NCBI GenBank assembly: GCA_020744425.1
Contig: JAGMUV010000013.1
Coordinates: forward strand, 62,001-126,000
Reading direction: 5' to 3'
Source: Dactylonectria macrodidyma
Lineage: Eukaryota > Ascomycota > Sordariomycetes > Hypocreales > Nectriaceae
Length of the DNA: 64,000 nucleotides
The notes under the pieces were generated by a model that was not told the origin of the DNA, did no database searches, and saw only the letters and a program-made list of their open reading frames with translations. The position numbers and the translations under genes are program-made. Position 1 is the stretch's first letter. Each line of letters begins with the position of its first letter. Below are positions 31,685 through 43,005 of this stretch, one piece after another.

Positions 31685-33504
31685 TCATATGACAAAATCA
31701 TCACCCATGTCTAAGGCGATCCGGTGAAGATCGGCGCGACAGCCCGCAGCCTCCTCGGCGCCATGCACCTTTTCTACAAAGCTGCATGCATTCACAAAGT
31801 GTTTCCCCGTACGGCTGTAGTCCCGTATCTGCTGCAGGGCCCAATCCCTGTATACTGGGTCTCTGGCCTCGATGGCAGCCATAATCAGCGGCACTGGCCA
31901 TATCTTGGTGGGCGGCGCTTCCGTTCTCGGCCGCTTCAGCTTCTGGTAGAAGCGTCGAGTGATGGCGATGATCTCTTCCGCGTGATTACTCCCCGAGTAC
32001 ATCAACTCGTTCGGCTGAAATATTCTCGACGCGTATATCTCTACGGCGTGGAAGAGCGCGCTTGTGGTGAGGTAGATGGACAGCACCTTGTTCTCAGCTG
32101 CCCTTGTCTCGCTAATGATCTCGAGGTCCTAATGCCAGTCAGCCAATGCGTATCAATTCCTTCCTCGAAACTGTCTTCACTCACTCGCTTGACGTCGTCC
32201 ATGGACGCTCTAACATCAGCCTCACAGTTCTCGCCCGATCTGCCACCGTCGCCCCTGGACACCTTTCCCAACAGCGCGACCAAACGACAAGTCGCCATAT
32301 ACAACGGCATGTGTGCCTCATCCCGCCGCCGCTCTTCCTTTGGATATAAAAGACTGTACTCTATTTGCAGGAAGTCGTGAGACTTTCCTACCGCCCTTAT
32401 CAGCCCCGCATCGTCTCCCATGGCCTGGATGATGCGGTCATTTCCTTGACAAAAGAGCGCAGCACGTGCGTCGAGAAAACAAAACCACACAGCCATCCTG
32501 ACGTATACCGAATGTGATTGGTCATGGCCGCGATGTTCCAAAAGCAAAGCCTCGAGGTTGAGTATCCGCCTCAGAGATACGCGTCGTGAAAGGAGGAGAT
32601 CTGTCCAAGCTAGGAAGTACAAGGCTACAGACACAGCGTCCAGGTCATCATCATGAGCTAGAGGCGCGAACCAGGTCTGATCGGCTTCGCCGGTCGCAGT
32701 GGCAGACAGCAAATCAATCCCGAGCTGGTTGCCAAGCCCCACGAGGCTCTTGTCGTAATGCCCCATAGCGTTGGCTTGTGAGTCAATTGTCCCATTGCAG
32801 AAGAGGTGGGCAGCCGTCCACGCATAAAGGGACGATATCACGAACGGATGACTAGAGTTGAAGCGATTGAAGAAGTAGGTGTGGTTGTTCCAGCCTTGCT
32901 CTTTGGAACTGTACTTTGATGTTAGGTTTTGGGTATAGTGCTGGGCCAGGACGCGATCAGATATCGCCGAAGGGGAGCTGGAATTAGGGCTCTGCTGGTC
33001 CAAGATCGGTATGCTAAAGTCGGCGAGAACCTGAGCCGAGGAATTGGCATCTAGGGTTCGAGTCTGGTCGGGGAAATCGTTGATCGTCATGGTGTTGGCA
33101 GTGACATTCCACAGAACGGCCGGATCTGAGGTTAAATCCCATTGCTGATCCAGGTACGAATCGAACACGCCGTCCATCCAGGGCATCGTCGCGGTGTCAA
33201 GCAGTGAAAGTGATGATGACCTCAACATTTGTGGATCATCTTGTTCAGATTGCGTGCCTTCTTGCGGACTCAATTGCTGCGGACTCGACGGTTGGGGTAA
33301 ATCTGCGTCCCTTGTAGTCTTTCTCTTCTTCTCGCGACGTCCAGACTGGTTCTTGATGTGTTCAGTCTCATCCCGAAACTCGAACACTGCGTGCAATGAC
33401 GTCTCGTAGATGCATTTGACGTGTGAACGTCGACACGGTGAGCAGCGCGGCTTCAACTCGTCGCAGCCAAGCTTCCGTCTTGTGCAGGTGTTGCATGGGG
33501 ACAT
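31685..33504 (-). CDS. Zn2Cys6 fungal transcription factor 1
   Basis: Predicted 587-residue nuclear regulator. Exons 33504-32185 and 32128-31685 are joined by a 56-nt intron (GTGAGT...TTAG, phase 0: DDVKR to DLEIIS). The binuclear zinc cluster is at the very N-terminus: CNTCTRRKLGCDELKPRCSP C...C, with six cysteines at about residues 4, 7, 14, 21, 24 and 31. A Lys/Arg-rich linker and a Ser/Gln-rich region follow. The C-terminal half has the alpha-helical pattern of the fungal-specific regulatory domain (HPFVISSLYAWTAAHLF; ALYFLAWTDLLLSRRVS). The start is firm because it directly precedes the zinc cluster. It lies upstream of the acyltransferase-like gene in the same direction, and may regulate it. 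Confidence 0.85.
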
Positions 33505-34291
33505 ATTAGATGGTGTCGCGGGTTTGGAGGAGACGGTGAGGGGAAGGTTAGATAGCGAAGGCGCGATGCTTCGGACCCTCGGTCATGATTTAGTTGACTT
33601 ATCAGTTAGCCGTTTGTGACGATGTCACGTGATGGGTCACATCGTAGCCACCTTCGGTCAAGCCGACCCGACTCAGTCAACCCGTCAGAGAGCGATGCCA
33701 ATGTTGAGGGTTCCCTATTGTGACGATTACAGCCTTCAAGTCAGCTTCGTCCTATCCAATTTCTTTGTGTAAAGGTCTGCTGGGTATTTTGCAGCTTTTC
33801 AGCATAACTACGGTACAGGTTACATTGCCTGTCTTGGATGCAACACAAATTTCAGTCCAAATCAAATCATTAGAGCGTCACACTTAGCCTTCTAGTTAGT
33901 TGTGTCTGATAATGTTATAAACGAGACTAAATGCTAAGAAGAGAGCCTTGCTGAATTATCTCGGCAATGAATTGCATTTGGCTTGAAGACATAACTATGC
34001 TCCGACGTTGGCAGTGATTATTTCAGGAATTATCACTTGGTATGGAGATGCCCGGAGACTTTAAGCTTGTATGTAAATATAGGTGGCAAAACAACCCCTC
34101 AAAATAACTGTCAATTCAATCGTCCAAGGGTCGACAATCAAATTTAGAACTCAAGAATATAAAATTTTGTTCCTCGCGCATGCTGAGCCGACCAATATGG
34201 AGGCAAAGCAACTAGGCTTCCAGATTTAGGCCTTATCAGATTCGCACCGCTACAGGGCAAGACAAGAATCGGCCTCTTTCGTATATCAAAC
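33505..34291. other. Intergenic, no gene seen
   Basis: 787 bp covering the promoter of the Zn2Cys6 gene and the 3' flank of the permease. No supported ORF or repeat. Confidence 0.5.
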
Positions 34292-36431
34292 CTACCAGAT
34301 ATACCTGAAAGAGGGTTGCTGGCAGTCAGTCAAGTCCGAATCGCCCTCGGGGACGTCGACGCGGCTACCATCCTCTGCTTGAGCACGATCCCGGCGACGG
34401 TTTTGATACTTGATATGTATGCTAGGCGAAAAGGAAAAAATAGTTAGTATCTGGGGTCCAGATGACAGATAGATGTTTCGAGACTAACAGTAGCAGAATC
34501 TCCAGCAAAATCATGGCAGAGACGGAGGAGTAGAATCCTCTAAAGGCCGTCTGGTAGTGAGGAGTCTCCGTCTCGATAAAGAACTGGGGCCCAGTGAATT
34601 GGCCTAGGCAGTAACCCAAGAACATCATGACCTGAAAGTAACCTCAGAATTTCCCATTCGCCTTGAAGGTGTGTAGGCATGTCTGCTTACGCTTGCAGTG
34701 GACTTTTTGGTGAATCCGGCAATGTTGGATGAAATCATGCTCATGCCCAGGCCGAACGGAACCGTGTTGACATAGATGACTACGAGCCAATTAAGAGCAG
34801 TCCGTCGCTATGGCCAGCATAAATACTCACTGTAAAACGACGCAAGCCGTCCGCTCTGATTGGATTGAGGGAGATCTGAGCCACAAATGGTCAGAGAGAT
34901 CCACTTGCGATCAATCGCCATTCATTGTTGGCAAAACTTACTTCCCACCAATACTGCACCGATTAGGACGATGACGTTCATTGACATCATGACGTATAAG
35001 CGGGTGTTCTTGAAGTGACTGCAGAACCATCCACTAGAAGAAGTCAGCGACTCCCAAGCATTCAACACGAGGGCTAGCACTTACGCAAAGACCACTGAAA
35101 CAAGATGGATAGTGTTGGACGGCATGCTCATCAGAGTAGCTTGGCGACTAGTGTATCCAAGAGTCTCCGTCAAAACAATTTTTGAAAACTAGGATATCAT
35201 CAGTGATGCTTCTGCCGAATGTTAAAGATCACTCACCGAAGTGAGACCTCCTCCTTGCAAGCATTGGAGAAAAGCATGAAGTGCTAGAATCCAGGGTTGT
35301 GGGTCGGTCAGGCATTCTCGGACCTGCTCCCATTTATACTCCGTATTCTTGATGCTAGTGTGATTCTCCATCACCTATCAAACTGTCAGCAAGTAAGTCT
35401 GACGAGAAGAGATGTTGAAGGGTTTCTTACTCTAGCCGTGGCAATCTTCCTCTCCCTCTTATTAAGGAACCATGCTGTCAAAGGAGAGGACGGGACTCCG
35501 AAGAAGATGATTACGCCCCACAGCAGGGTCAACGGTCCAAAGACTAGGTAGATGACTTGCCAGACGGAGTACTTGCCACCCGTGTGTTCTTTACCGGAGA
35601 CCCCGTAGGTGATGGCATCGGCAATGAAGGCGCCGATAGCACTGGCCGACCACCACAAGGAGGTGCGAAGGGGTTGTTCGTCGCGCGTCCAATACTGTGA
35701 GACGAGAATTGTGAGGATCGGCGACATGCATGTTTCGAAAACGCCAAGGAAAACGCGGTTGATAGAAAGGGTCGCGAATCCAGTTGTGAATGGTGTTGTG
35801 GTCGCGGTCAGGCCCCAGAGGAAGATCATGACACCAAAGTATCGACCGCTGAGAAAGATTAGATAATGTCATCATCGAGGTGGAGAAAGTGGTGGTAACA
35901 AACATAGGAAGTTTCTGCATCAAAAGAGAGCTGGGATACTGCCAAACCAAATATCCAAGATAAAAGATAGAGTATGACCAGCTATATTGCTGTCCGACCA
36001 GATTCTATGTGGAGTCAGTGACAGCTATTCTTCGGGTTTGCTCGCAAAAATTTGCAGCTTACCAGGTCTTCTTTGATGCCGAAAATCGAGGCCTCGGACA
36101 AGGCCACCTTGTCAATGTAGTTGAAAATGTAGGTAAACACCATCTAATTGACTTTGTATCAGTCGGGCATCCTCATGATTTGAATAGGTCCGGATGTAGG
36201 TGTCCATACCAGAGGGAGAAGGCACAGATCGAGCTTCCATCGAACCCGCACACCCTCCTTGGAGCTGTATACCAGCTCCTGCGGGGGGCAGTCTAGGTCG
36301 TCTGTTTGTTTCTCGCTCTCGACATCACCAGAGATGGTGTTGAGCTTGCCGTCAACGTCGTCGACAAACTCGCCCACCCCGACAGATGAGTTGGTGGGCA
36401 TAGTTGTTATTGGCTTAGAGACGCGATCCAT
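34292..36431 (-). CDS. MFS permease, Dal5/allantoate-permease-like (ACS family)
   Basis: Predicted membrane importer of the anion:cation symporter family. It is built from about ten exons. E1 36431-36210 encodes MDRVSKPITT to RWKLDLCLLPL, followed by MVFTYIFNYIDKVALSEAS. Then come VGQQYSWSYSIFYLGYLVWQ, GRYFGVMIFLWGLTATTTPF, the long exon with INRVFLGVFETCMSPILTIL, a cytoplasmic loop KWEQVRECLTDPQPWILAL, GYTSRQATLMSMPSN, IAGFTKKSTASV, and a last exon with KYQNRRRDRAQAEDG ending at the TAG at 34292-34294. About 12 membrane segments are expected. Members carry allantoate, carboxylates or vitamins; which one here is unknown. Most internal splice sites are ordinary GT-AG pairs, placed by eye. It is on the same strand as the Zn2Cys6 gene downstream and lies on the flank of the aromatic catabolism cluster, so either could own it. 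Confidence 0.75.
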
Positions 36432-37375
36432 TGCGATGATCTTGGCCAACTGGTGTTGAGAGATACGCCACAGAAGGTGATGCTTGGTCTTGTGAGCTGA
36501 GCGATTGCGGCCCATTGAGAGCATGCGACCCGGTAGTAATTATATCTTGGATGACTTCGCATATCTTCAAAGTCAAATGAATAGCTGAAGTTGATTCTGG
36601 GGTTGTTTGGCGGAGAAGTGGAGTGGATGGGGGAGAAGCTATCGCTTCTTTGGCTGAAAGGGGAATAGACGAGTTGCCAGCTCGCCCGGCCACCTGTTTT
36701 GGGACCATTGCGCGAGGTGACGAGATAGGGCACATGCGCGCTAATCTAGTCTTCTCCACTAGCACTCCATCGTGGTCATTGAGACGATAACTACTCCGTA
36801 ACTACTCCGTACCCCGCAGAGTCATGTGGGTTCTGAGTTCATATGAGACGCGTTTGAACACATATGTAACATCCTAGCTCACCTTGCTATCACCGAGCCG
36901 GTTCCACGCGACTTGCCAAGAATCACAGTAAAGCGTGTCTAGTCAGATAATGGATGTCGACTGAAAAGGGCCGCTTTTTCACTTAGAAACAAATTGCAGT
37001 ATGCGCCCACTGGTAATCCAAGAATTGAGATAGCATCCATGTCAGCATCCGCCCATCACACAATATAATCTGTGTCTGACAGTATGAAAACAGAGTGGCG
37101 TCGCAAATACAAACTGTAGATCCGTGATTCCCGAAACTGTCCCGAATGACAGGGATGTTCCAAAGGATGGTAGGTATCAATCCTAACTTGATGGCGGTGT
37201 CGTTCGATTGTATGCGTTAGATCTTTGAATCGCGCTGCAATAGTCTGCTTTGTCCTCGTCGCACCAGAGTCTTGTTCAGGCATGATGGTATTCTAAACTC
37301 GCATCTACAAAAATAACTAAACGATAGGCTCTGCTAACACGCAGAAGTTAAGAAAGGGACCTAGCGGATCCGTAT
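36432..37375. other. Intergenic, no gene seen
   Basis: 944 bp between the permease start and the 3' end of the acetoacetyl-CoA synthetase gene. A 75-codon minus-strand ORF at 37056-37283 starts with ATG but has no recognisable content and is treated as chance. Confidence 0.45.
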
Positions 37376-39834
37376 TCAGAGCTTAGCAGGCAACTTCACT
37401 GCAGGCAGGCCCGCAAACTGCTGGTACTCCTGTAAACACTCCGGATTACTTATCGCGCTTATGTTCTTCACCTCCTCCGCAGATACTGCACTCCTAATGG
37501 CATTCTCAACCCTCTTGCCACTCATTGTGTACGGGATATCGTGGACCGGGAGGATGTGCGCTGGGACATGCCTTGGGCTTAGTAAGTTCCTGATTGAGTC
37601 GCTGATGCGTAAGCGCAATGAGTCATTAAATGGCGCATTATTTCTCATTTTAATGAATAGAAGGACCTGCTCGTCCTTATCTTGGGCGCGACGTTGTCCA
37701 ACTGCGATGCAATCATCAACATCGACGAAGCGAGTAACCACGTCGTAGAGTTCAGCAGTGCCAAACCGAACCCCTAGAACACGTTAAGCTTCATGTCATG
37801 AAATAGTAACGAAAAATATGATATATCTCACCTCCGGGGTTGAGAACTCCGTCGCTGCGGCCATGAATGAGGAATCCTTTGGTCTCATTGTCTCTGGAGA
37901 CGAAATCCCCGTGGCACCATACGCCAGGAAAGATATCGAAATAAGCCTTTCGAAATTTTTCGGTTCCCTCGTTGCCCCAAAATGTCACTGGCATGCTGGG
38001 AAACGGTTTAGTGATGACCAGCTCACCCTTTTTCCCCGAGCCCTGAATCGCGTTGCCGCTCTCGTCCCATATTTCGACCGCCATCCCTAGGGTGGGAGAG
38101 GCAAGCTGGTTGCCATATATTTGTCCCAAGTTATTGGCGCCGATGACTTGGGGTTCGACGTGATTAGCTTCTTGCAAATAGCGGCTCTTTGATTTGATAA
38201 CATGAATAACTCACCACACCCAAGCATATCTGTGCCCCCGGAACCATTGTAGAGCCCAACTTGTCTTGGAAATGTCGTAAAAAACCATTCGCTGATTTCC
38301 ATTGAGAGTGCCGACCCTGTTACAAGTACAGCTTGCAGGTTGGCTAGTGGTGGCGGCGCGCGGTTGAGATCTCGCATGAGTGTCCCCAAGAGCTTCGGGC
38401 TTGTCCCCCAGTGTGTGACTCTATATGTGATGACATGTCAGTGTCGAGAATACAAAACAATTAAAATATGTAGGGACTTAAACTCGCCCTTGCTCCTCTA
38501 CGAGTTGTAGTTGAAAATTGGCACTAGGATGCAGCGGGCTGCCGTCGTAAAGAACAATCTTGGAACCTGTGCTGAGGGCGCCTACAAGCATGTTCCACAT
38601 CATCCACCCAGTCTGCACAAATAGTTGTCAATGAGATGAGCTGGGAAAAATGGGGTGGACTTACAGTCGTGTATTGATAGTAGGTTGAATCAACGCCAAG
38701 ATCCATTCCCAACATCAGATCAACTTTGTGTTTGAGAAGTGCGCCACCTCCTGAGTGGCAGATGCCTAGACTATGGTTAGGCATGATTGTGATTTGGGGG
38801 TCAATGAAATAATCGCTCCGTACACTTCGGTGGGCCTGTGGTGCCAGAGCTGCCGATCAGTTAGGTTTGGCTGTCATCTCGAAGACACTGGTGTTATCTC
38901 ACGAGTATAAAATGTAGACTGGATGGTCGAAAGGAACTTGAGTGAATTTCAGCGGCTCCGGTGGAATGTTGAGAAAGTCTTCGAGGGAAATCCTAATTCT
39001 GTTAGCAATCTGTGATCGAGCGCTTGATGGTGGTGTCCATGCAAGGGACGGGATGTAACTCACGATGTGCTGTCTTCCCAACTTGGACCGCTGATCACAA
39101 CACTTTCCAGCCCACTGACACGTTCCTTCAACTGCTTGACTACAGTGGCCAGCTTATTTCTCGTGTCTCGTTGCTTTTTTCCATAGAGTATACAAGATTC
39201 AAGGAACAAAATCTTGGGTTGAGACTGAATGTATCTCTCCACGATTCCATTTACACCCATCTCTGGGGAGGCGGAAGAGAAGATGGCGCCGAGGCTGCTG
39301 CATGCAAGCAGAACGAGCATACACTCCAGAGAATTTGTCATCACAGCTTGGCGGGGTCAGTGGTATGCGCCATGAGATGACGGATGTTTCTTTCTTACCA
39401 GCCACGCGATCTCCAATCTGGACGTTAGCCCTCCTCATAGCAGTCGCGTACAGTGCCACCTCCTGCTCGAGCTGTTTCCATGTCAAGTGCCTCCAATGCG
39501 TACCAGCTTCGCGACATGCTGATACGGCATTCTTGTCGGGGTGTGTTGCCAAACCGACGGCGAGCACATTCTCTGCGAAGTTCAAACGGGCTCCTGGAAA
39601 CCACTCAGGCCTCGGCCACATGGTTGCAGCATTGCTAATTACTCGAATCGGAGGTGCAGAGTAGACAACACCGCAAAAGTCCCATATTTCCTGATGGAAC
39701 AAGCTGGTTTCATCTACCGACCACTTGTGCAGCTGCTCGTAGTTGTCCAATGCTAGCCCATACTTGACGTTGACGTGGCATCTAAATGCATTTAGTCGCG
39801 TCAGGTGAGGGCTTGGATGGGACCAAGATTTCAT
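37376..39834 (-). CDS. Acetoacetyl-CoA synthetase
   Basis: Adenylate-forming enzyme that activates acetoacetate (or a similar keto-acid) with ATP and CoA. The multi-exon gene starts at the ATG at 39834 (MKSWSHPSP). Seen in order: HVNVKYGLALDNYEQLHKWSVDE and WFPGARLNFAENVL, the usual N-terminus of the family; the phosphate-binding motif, restored by splicing YILY to SSGTTGPPK (about 38830-38900); HSGGGALLKHKVDLMLGMDL; SGGTDMLG; GFLIHGRSDGVLNPGG joined to VRFGTAELYDVV; and the C-terminal PYTMSGKRVE with the catalytic Lys. The frame is intact as far as traced. Divergent from the FAD-dependent hydroxylase over a 560-bp shared promoter. An acetoacetate-activating enzyme near an FAH-family hydrolase suggests that this pathway yields acetoacetate. 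Confidence 0.85.
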
Positions 39835-40394
39835 CGTGGGTGGGTTCGAAGTGGACAAAATCTTGTGGGCTGATGAGTAACGAATAATGGAGGAGGATGG
39901 TAGATTACTTCAAACTGGAATTTTAAACAGTCTGAGTTTGCTACTCTGACATGATTATCCCTCGTATTTTGGCAGATGAAATAGGACCATTCACATAGCC
40001 ATCTTGTTCACAAAAAATAATTATTACACTAGCGACAGAGTCTCTCCGGGCGGAGCTGTCGCCTCGAGTTAGGCCTGGACTCTGGTTCTGGGATTCCTCC
40101 GAGGAACAAATCCATGCATAGTTACCTCTGACAAGGAACATTAGCCGCAGACACTACGTGGATCGCACTACCCCTCGGCATTGAGTTGCTCCGCTCGGAG
40201 GAATTCACCTGCCATAGGTTTTGCCCCCACACAAACCGGCGGCGGATCTTGACGGTCTACGCGAATTAGGACGGAAAAGCCACACAATGTGCGATGGCCT
40301 CTTGTCGATCATCTATAGAAAGGTGTTATTTGCGGCGAGTTATGTATCCCTCAATGTTCGGGTTTGATCGGTAGATTCTTTGTTACCGTCCGAA
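39835..40394. promoter_or_regulatory. Divergent promoter: acetoacetyl-CoA synthetase / FAD hydroxylase
   Basis: A 560-bp gap between two divergent cluster genes. It contains no ORF of note and no CGACGTCG site. Co-regulation of the two genes is likely from the arrangement alone. Confidence 0.5.
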
Positions 40395-42766
40395 ATGGAG
40401 ACCACTGAGGTCATCATCGTCGGCGCTGGCCCCTCTGGTCTGGCTCTAGCTATTGCCCTAGGGATACAGAAGGTCAAGGTCAGTCCCCTCCCATGCTGTC
40501 TCTATTACAAACTTCTCCCACATGCGCTCAACCAAAACAGTCTATCGTTTTGGAGAAGAACTATGAGATATGCGAGGATCCACGGGCAATTGCCATCACA
40601 GGCGACACGGCTCGCATCCTCAACGTGCTTGGCATCAATCTATCGAAATCGAACAAGATAGGGCAGGGTTTGTTTGCGCCAGATACATTTTCCAATTGTG
40701 ATATACTAATTGATGGTGCGAAATTTAGTTATGCCAAGCGCTCATTTCCACCGCAACAGCTTCAATTCGAAACCTTTTCTGAGCATTGACTACGAACGTG
40801 ACTGGCTCGAACAGTCACTGGCGCCAGCCACTGTTTTGTTCCAGCCCGAGTTGGGTAAGTAGTACTTAGAATGTCGCTAGTCGCTCATTGTCGCAGTGAA
40901 TTGATTCGATCGCAGAAAAGGAACTTCGGGCCTTGGTTAAGGCGTCAGAGTATGCTGAGTTGAGATTAGAGAGCACAGTAACCTCAATTTGCGAGGTGTC
41001 CAATGGCGTGCAGGTGACCTACAGCTCTAATAAAGGCAGCTTGATTGAAGTTCAGGGTAGGTATTTGGTTGGTGCGGACGGCAAACGCGGATACGTTCGC
41101 AAGGAGTATCTCGAGTCAAGGGGAATCAAGCAGCAACCGGGCTTGTACGTCTACCTGTTTTCTGCTGACATCCATCAAGTTCGCCAGTTAACATTACTGT
41201 TTAGATATAAGTACGACGCGAATTGGATCGCAGCCAACCTCGCCATTAGCCTCCCAACGCCAACTTCACATCCCTCTTTTCCACTTTGGAAGCTGGGGTA
41301 CCAGCCTGAAGACCTTTGGGACCTTTTCTGGCCTGGCGGTTTTCAGTAAGATACCACCTCCTCTTCCACCTGTCTAATCTCGGACCATTCTGGCAATGAG
41401 TCTAACCTCGCTTAGTTTCTGCTCGCTCTCTGCAATGCCCGTCGCAGCTGGTCGGTTTGGGCCAAAACATGAGAAGTATTGGAGGTAATGACACGCCTTG
41501 CACGTACGAGCCAGAAAATCTTACGAAGGTGCATAGATTTGAGTATGAATTACCTCCAAAATTCTTGCCCGATGATCCCCACAAGCATCTAGAGGAGCAA
41601 ATGAAAGTACATATGACCATTCCAGGGAAGCAATTGAGGTAATGTCATGTTAACTCCCGATTATTGTCGAGGCGTTAATGAAGTTTTGCTAACAGGATTT
41701 TGCGGGAAGTCGCAAAGGGACTCAGCTATCTGAATCAGTCTGCTTCCCATGGGATTGTGTCAAGATCTTACGTTGTGGACCGGCATAGTACGTCTCTATC
41801 CTCACACTATCTCTACCATTCATTAGACTAGCCCTTTAATGCTGACCGCTATCTGCCTGGTGCAGTTTCTCCCAGCGAGTTGTCAACCGATGGTTCCACG
41901 AAAACGTCATACTTATTGGCGATGCTGCCCATGTGTTCCCTCCGTTCGGGGCCCAAGGAATCGCGAGCGGCTTACGGGACACCCTGGGGTTAGCTTGGAG
42001 ACTTGCAATTCTCTGCAGTCCACATTTATGTACGCAAAATCCGGCACGTCGCGATGCATTGCTTCAAGGATGGTCGCGTGAGCGACGAAAGGGAGTGGAC
42101 GATTCGAGCATGCTGACAGCAGGCAATGGCGATATCCTGTTAAGCAAATCATATCTGCTTGCAGGCATTCTGAATATCACCAGCGGAGCATTGGAGTATC
42201 TGCCGCGATTTCGAGACTGGCTGGTAAACCGACACGTTGATGACAAAAATGGCTACCGCGGAGTAGATGAGGGGTTATTCATGGAGAAACAAGGAGGGGG
42301 CATCAAGACTGCCCAGGTGTGCGTCAAAACTGCCGACGGACTCTGTCAACTGTCAGACGAGGTCTTCAAAGGGCATGGCGGCTTTCTTACCCTTCTGCTT
42401 CTAGGGCAATCGAGCGAAAAAGAGGTCTCGGCTCTCATGGAAGCACTTACAGATGCAAAGCTACCGCTTTACCTTCTTTCAGATGAGGTGGTGGAATTGT
42501 GCGATGGCAATGCAGCAGGGAGCTCGAAATCACCAGCGGCATCCAAGACCAAAAAGCTGTATCTGGGCACACCAGAAGATACGGTCCGGATGACGGGCGA
42601 ACCTCTGGTCCCTCTGTACAACCCATCGCCTTTTCGAGGTCGATTTCAATCCTCAACCCGCTTTGCCTTGATTCGGCCAGATCTCATCGTCTTTTCACAG
42701 GCCCAGAGGCTGGAACAACTGATGCTGCAGCTGCGAACTGCTTTGGACATGATTGAACGTACATGA
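40395..42766 (+). CDS. FAD-dependent aromatic hydroxylase (PHBH/MhpA-like)
   Basis: Predicted 618-residue flavoprotein monooxygenase that hydroxylates a phenolic ring. Nine exons: 40395-40478, 40541-40667, 40729-40854, 40916-41144, 41205-41345, 41416-41484, 41537-41638, 41696-41787 and 41880-42766; the last acceptor is the least certain. The FAD-binding Rossmann motif VIIVGAGPSGLALAIAL is at residues 10-26. The second exon shows EDPRAIAITGDTARIL, as in MhpA-like enzymes. YLVGADGKRGYVRK carries the DG-type motif, and GDAAHVFPPFGAQG the second FAD motif. The C-terminal thioredoxin-like domain of this family follows. An apparent frameshift near 40730 is explained by a 61-nt intron with a perfect TACTAAT branch site at 40704. 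The start is the ATG at 40395, not the upstream TTG. It lies in the aromatic catabolism cluster. Confidence 0.85.
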
Positions 42767-43005
42767 GAGAGGGAGTCTAGCCGGGCAGAGTGTTTGAATG
42801 GAGCGAAGGAGATGGCAAGGGAAATATTACGTCGATTGCGCGCCTCAAAATAGTTCATGTTCGCATTTCCTTTGTATCTACGAGTATCCATCTCTCTTCA
42901 ACCACGCATTATATCAATTATGACATAGGACAGCTCTACACTATATGAAAGATTTGAACTTGGCTAAATCAGAAATTATTTGTGCTGATCGCTCCAGGGC
43001 TCTGC

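Noticed and set aside
40720..40760. Apparent frameshift in the FAD hydroxylase
   Set aside because: A 61-nt intron with good ends and a perfect branch site restores the frame.
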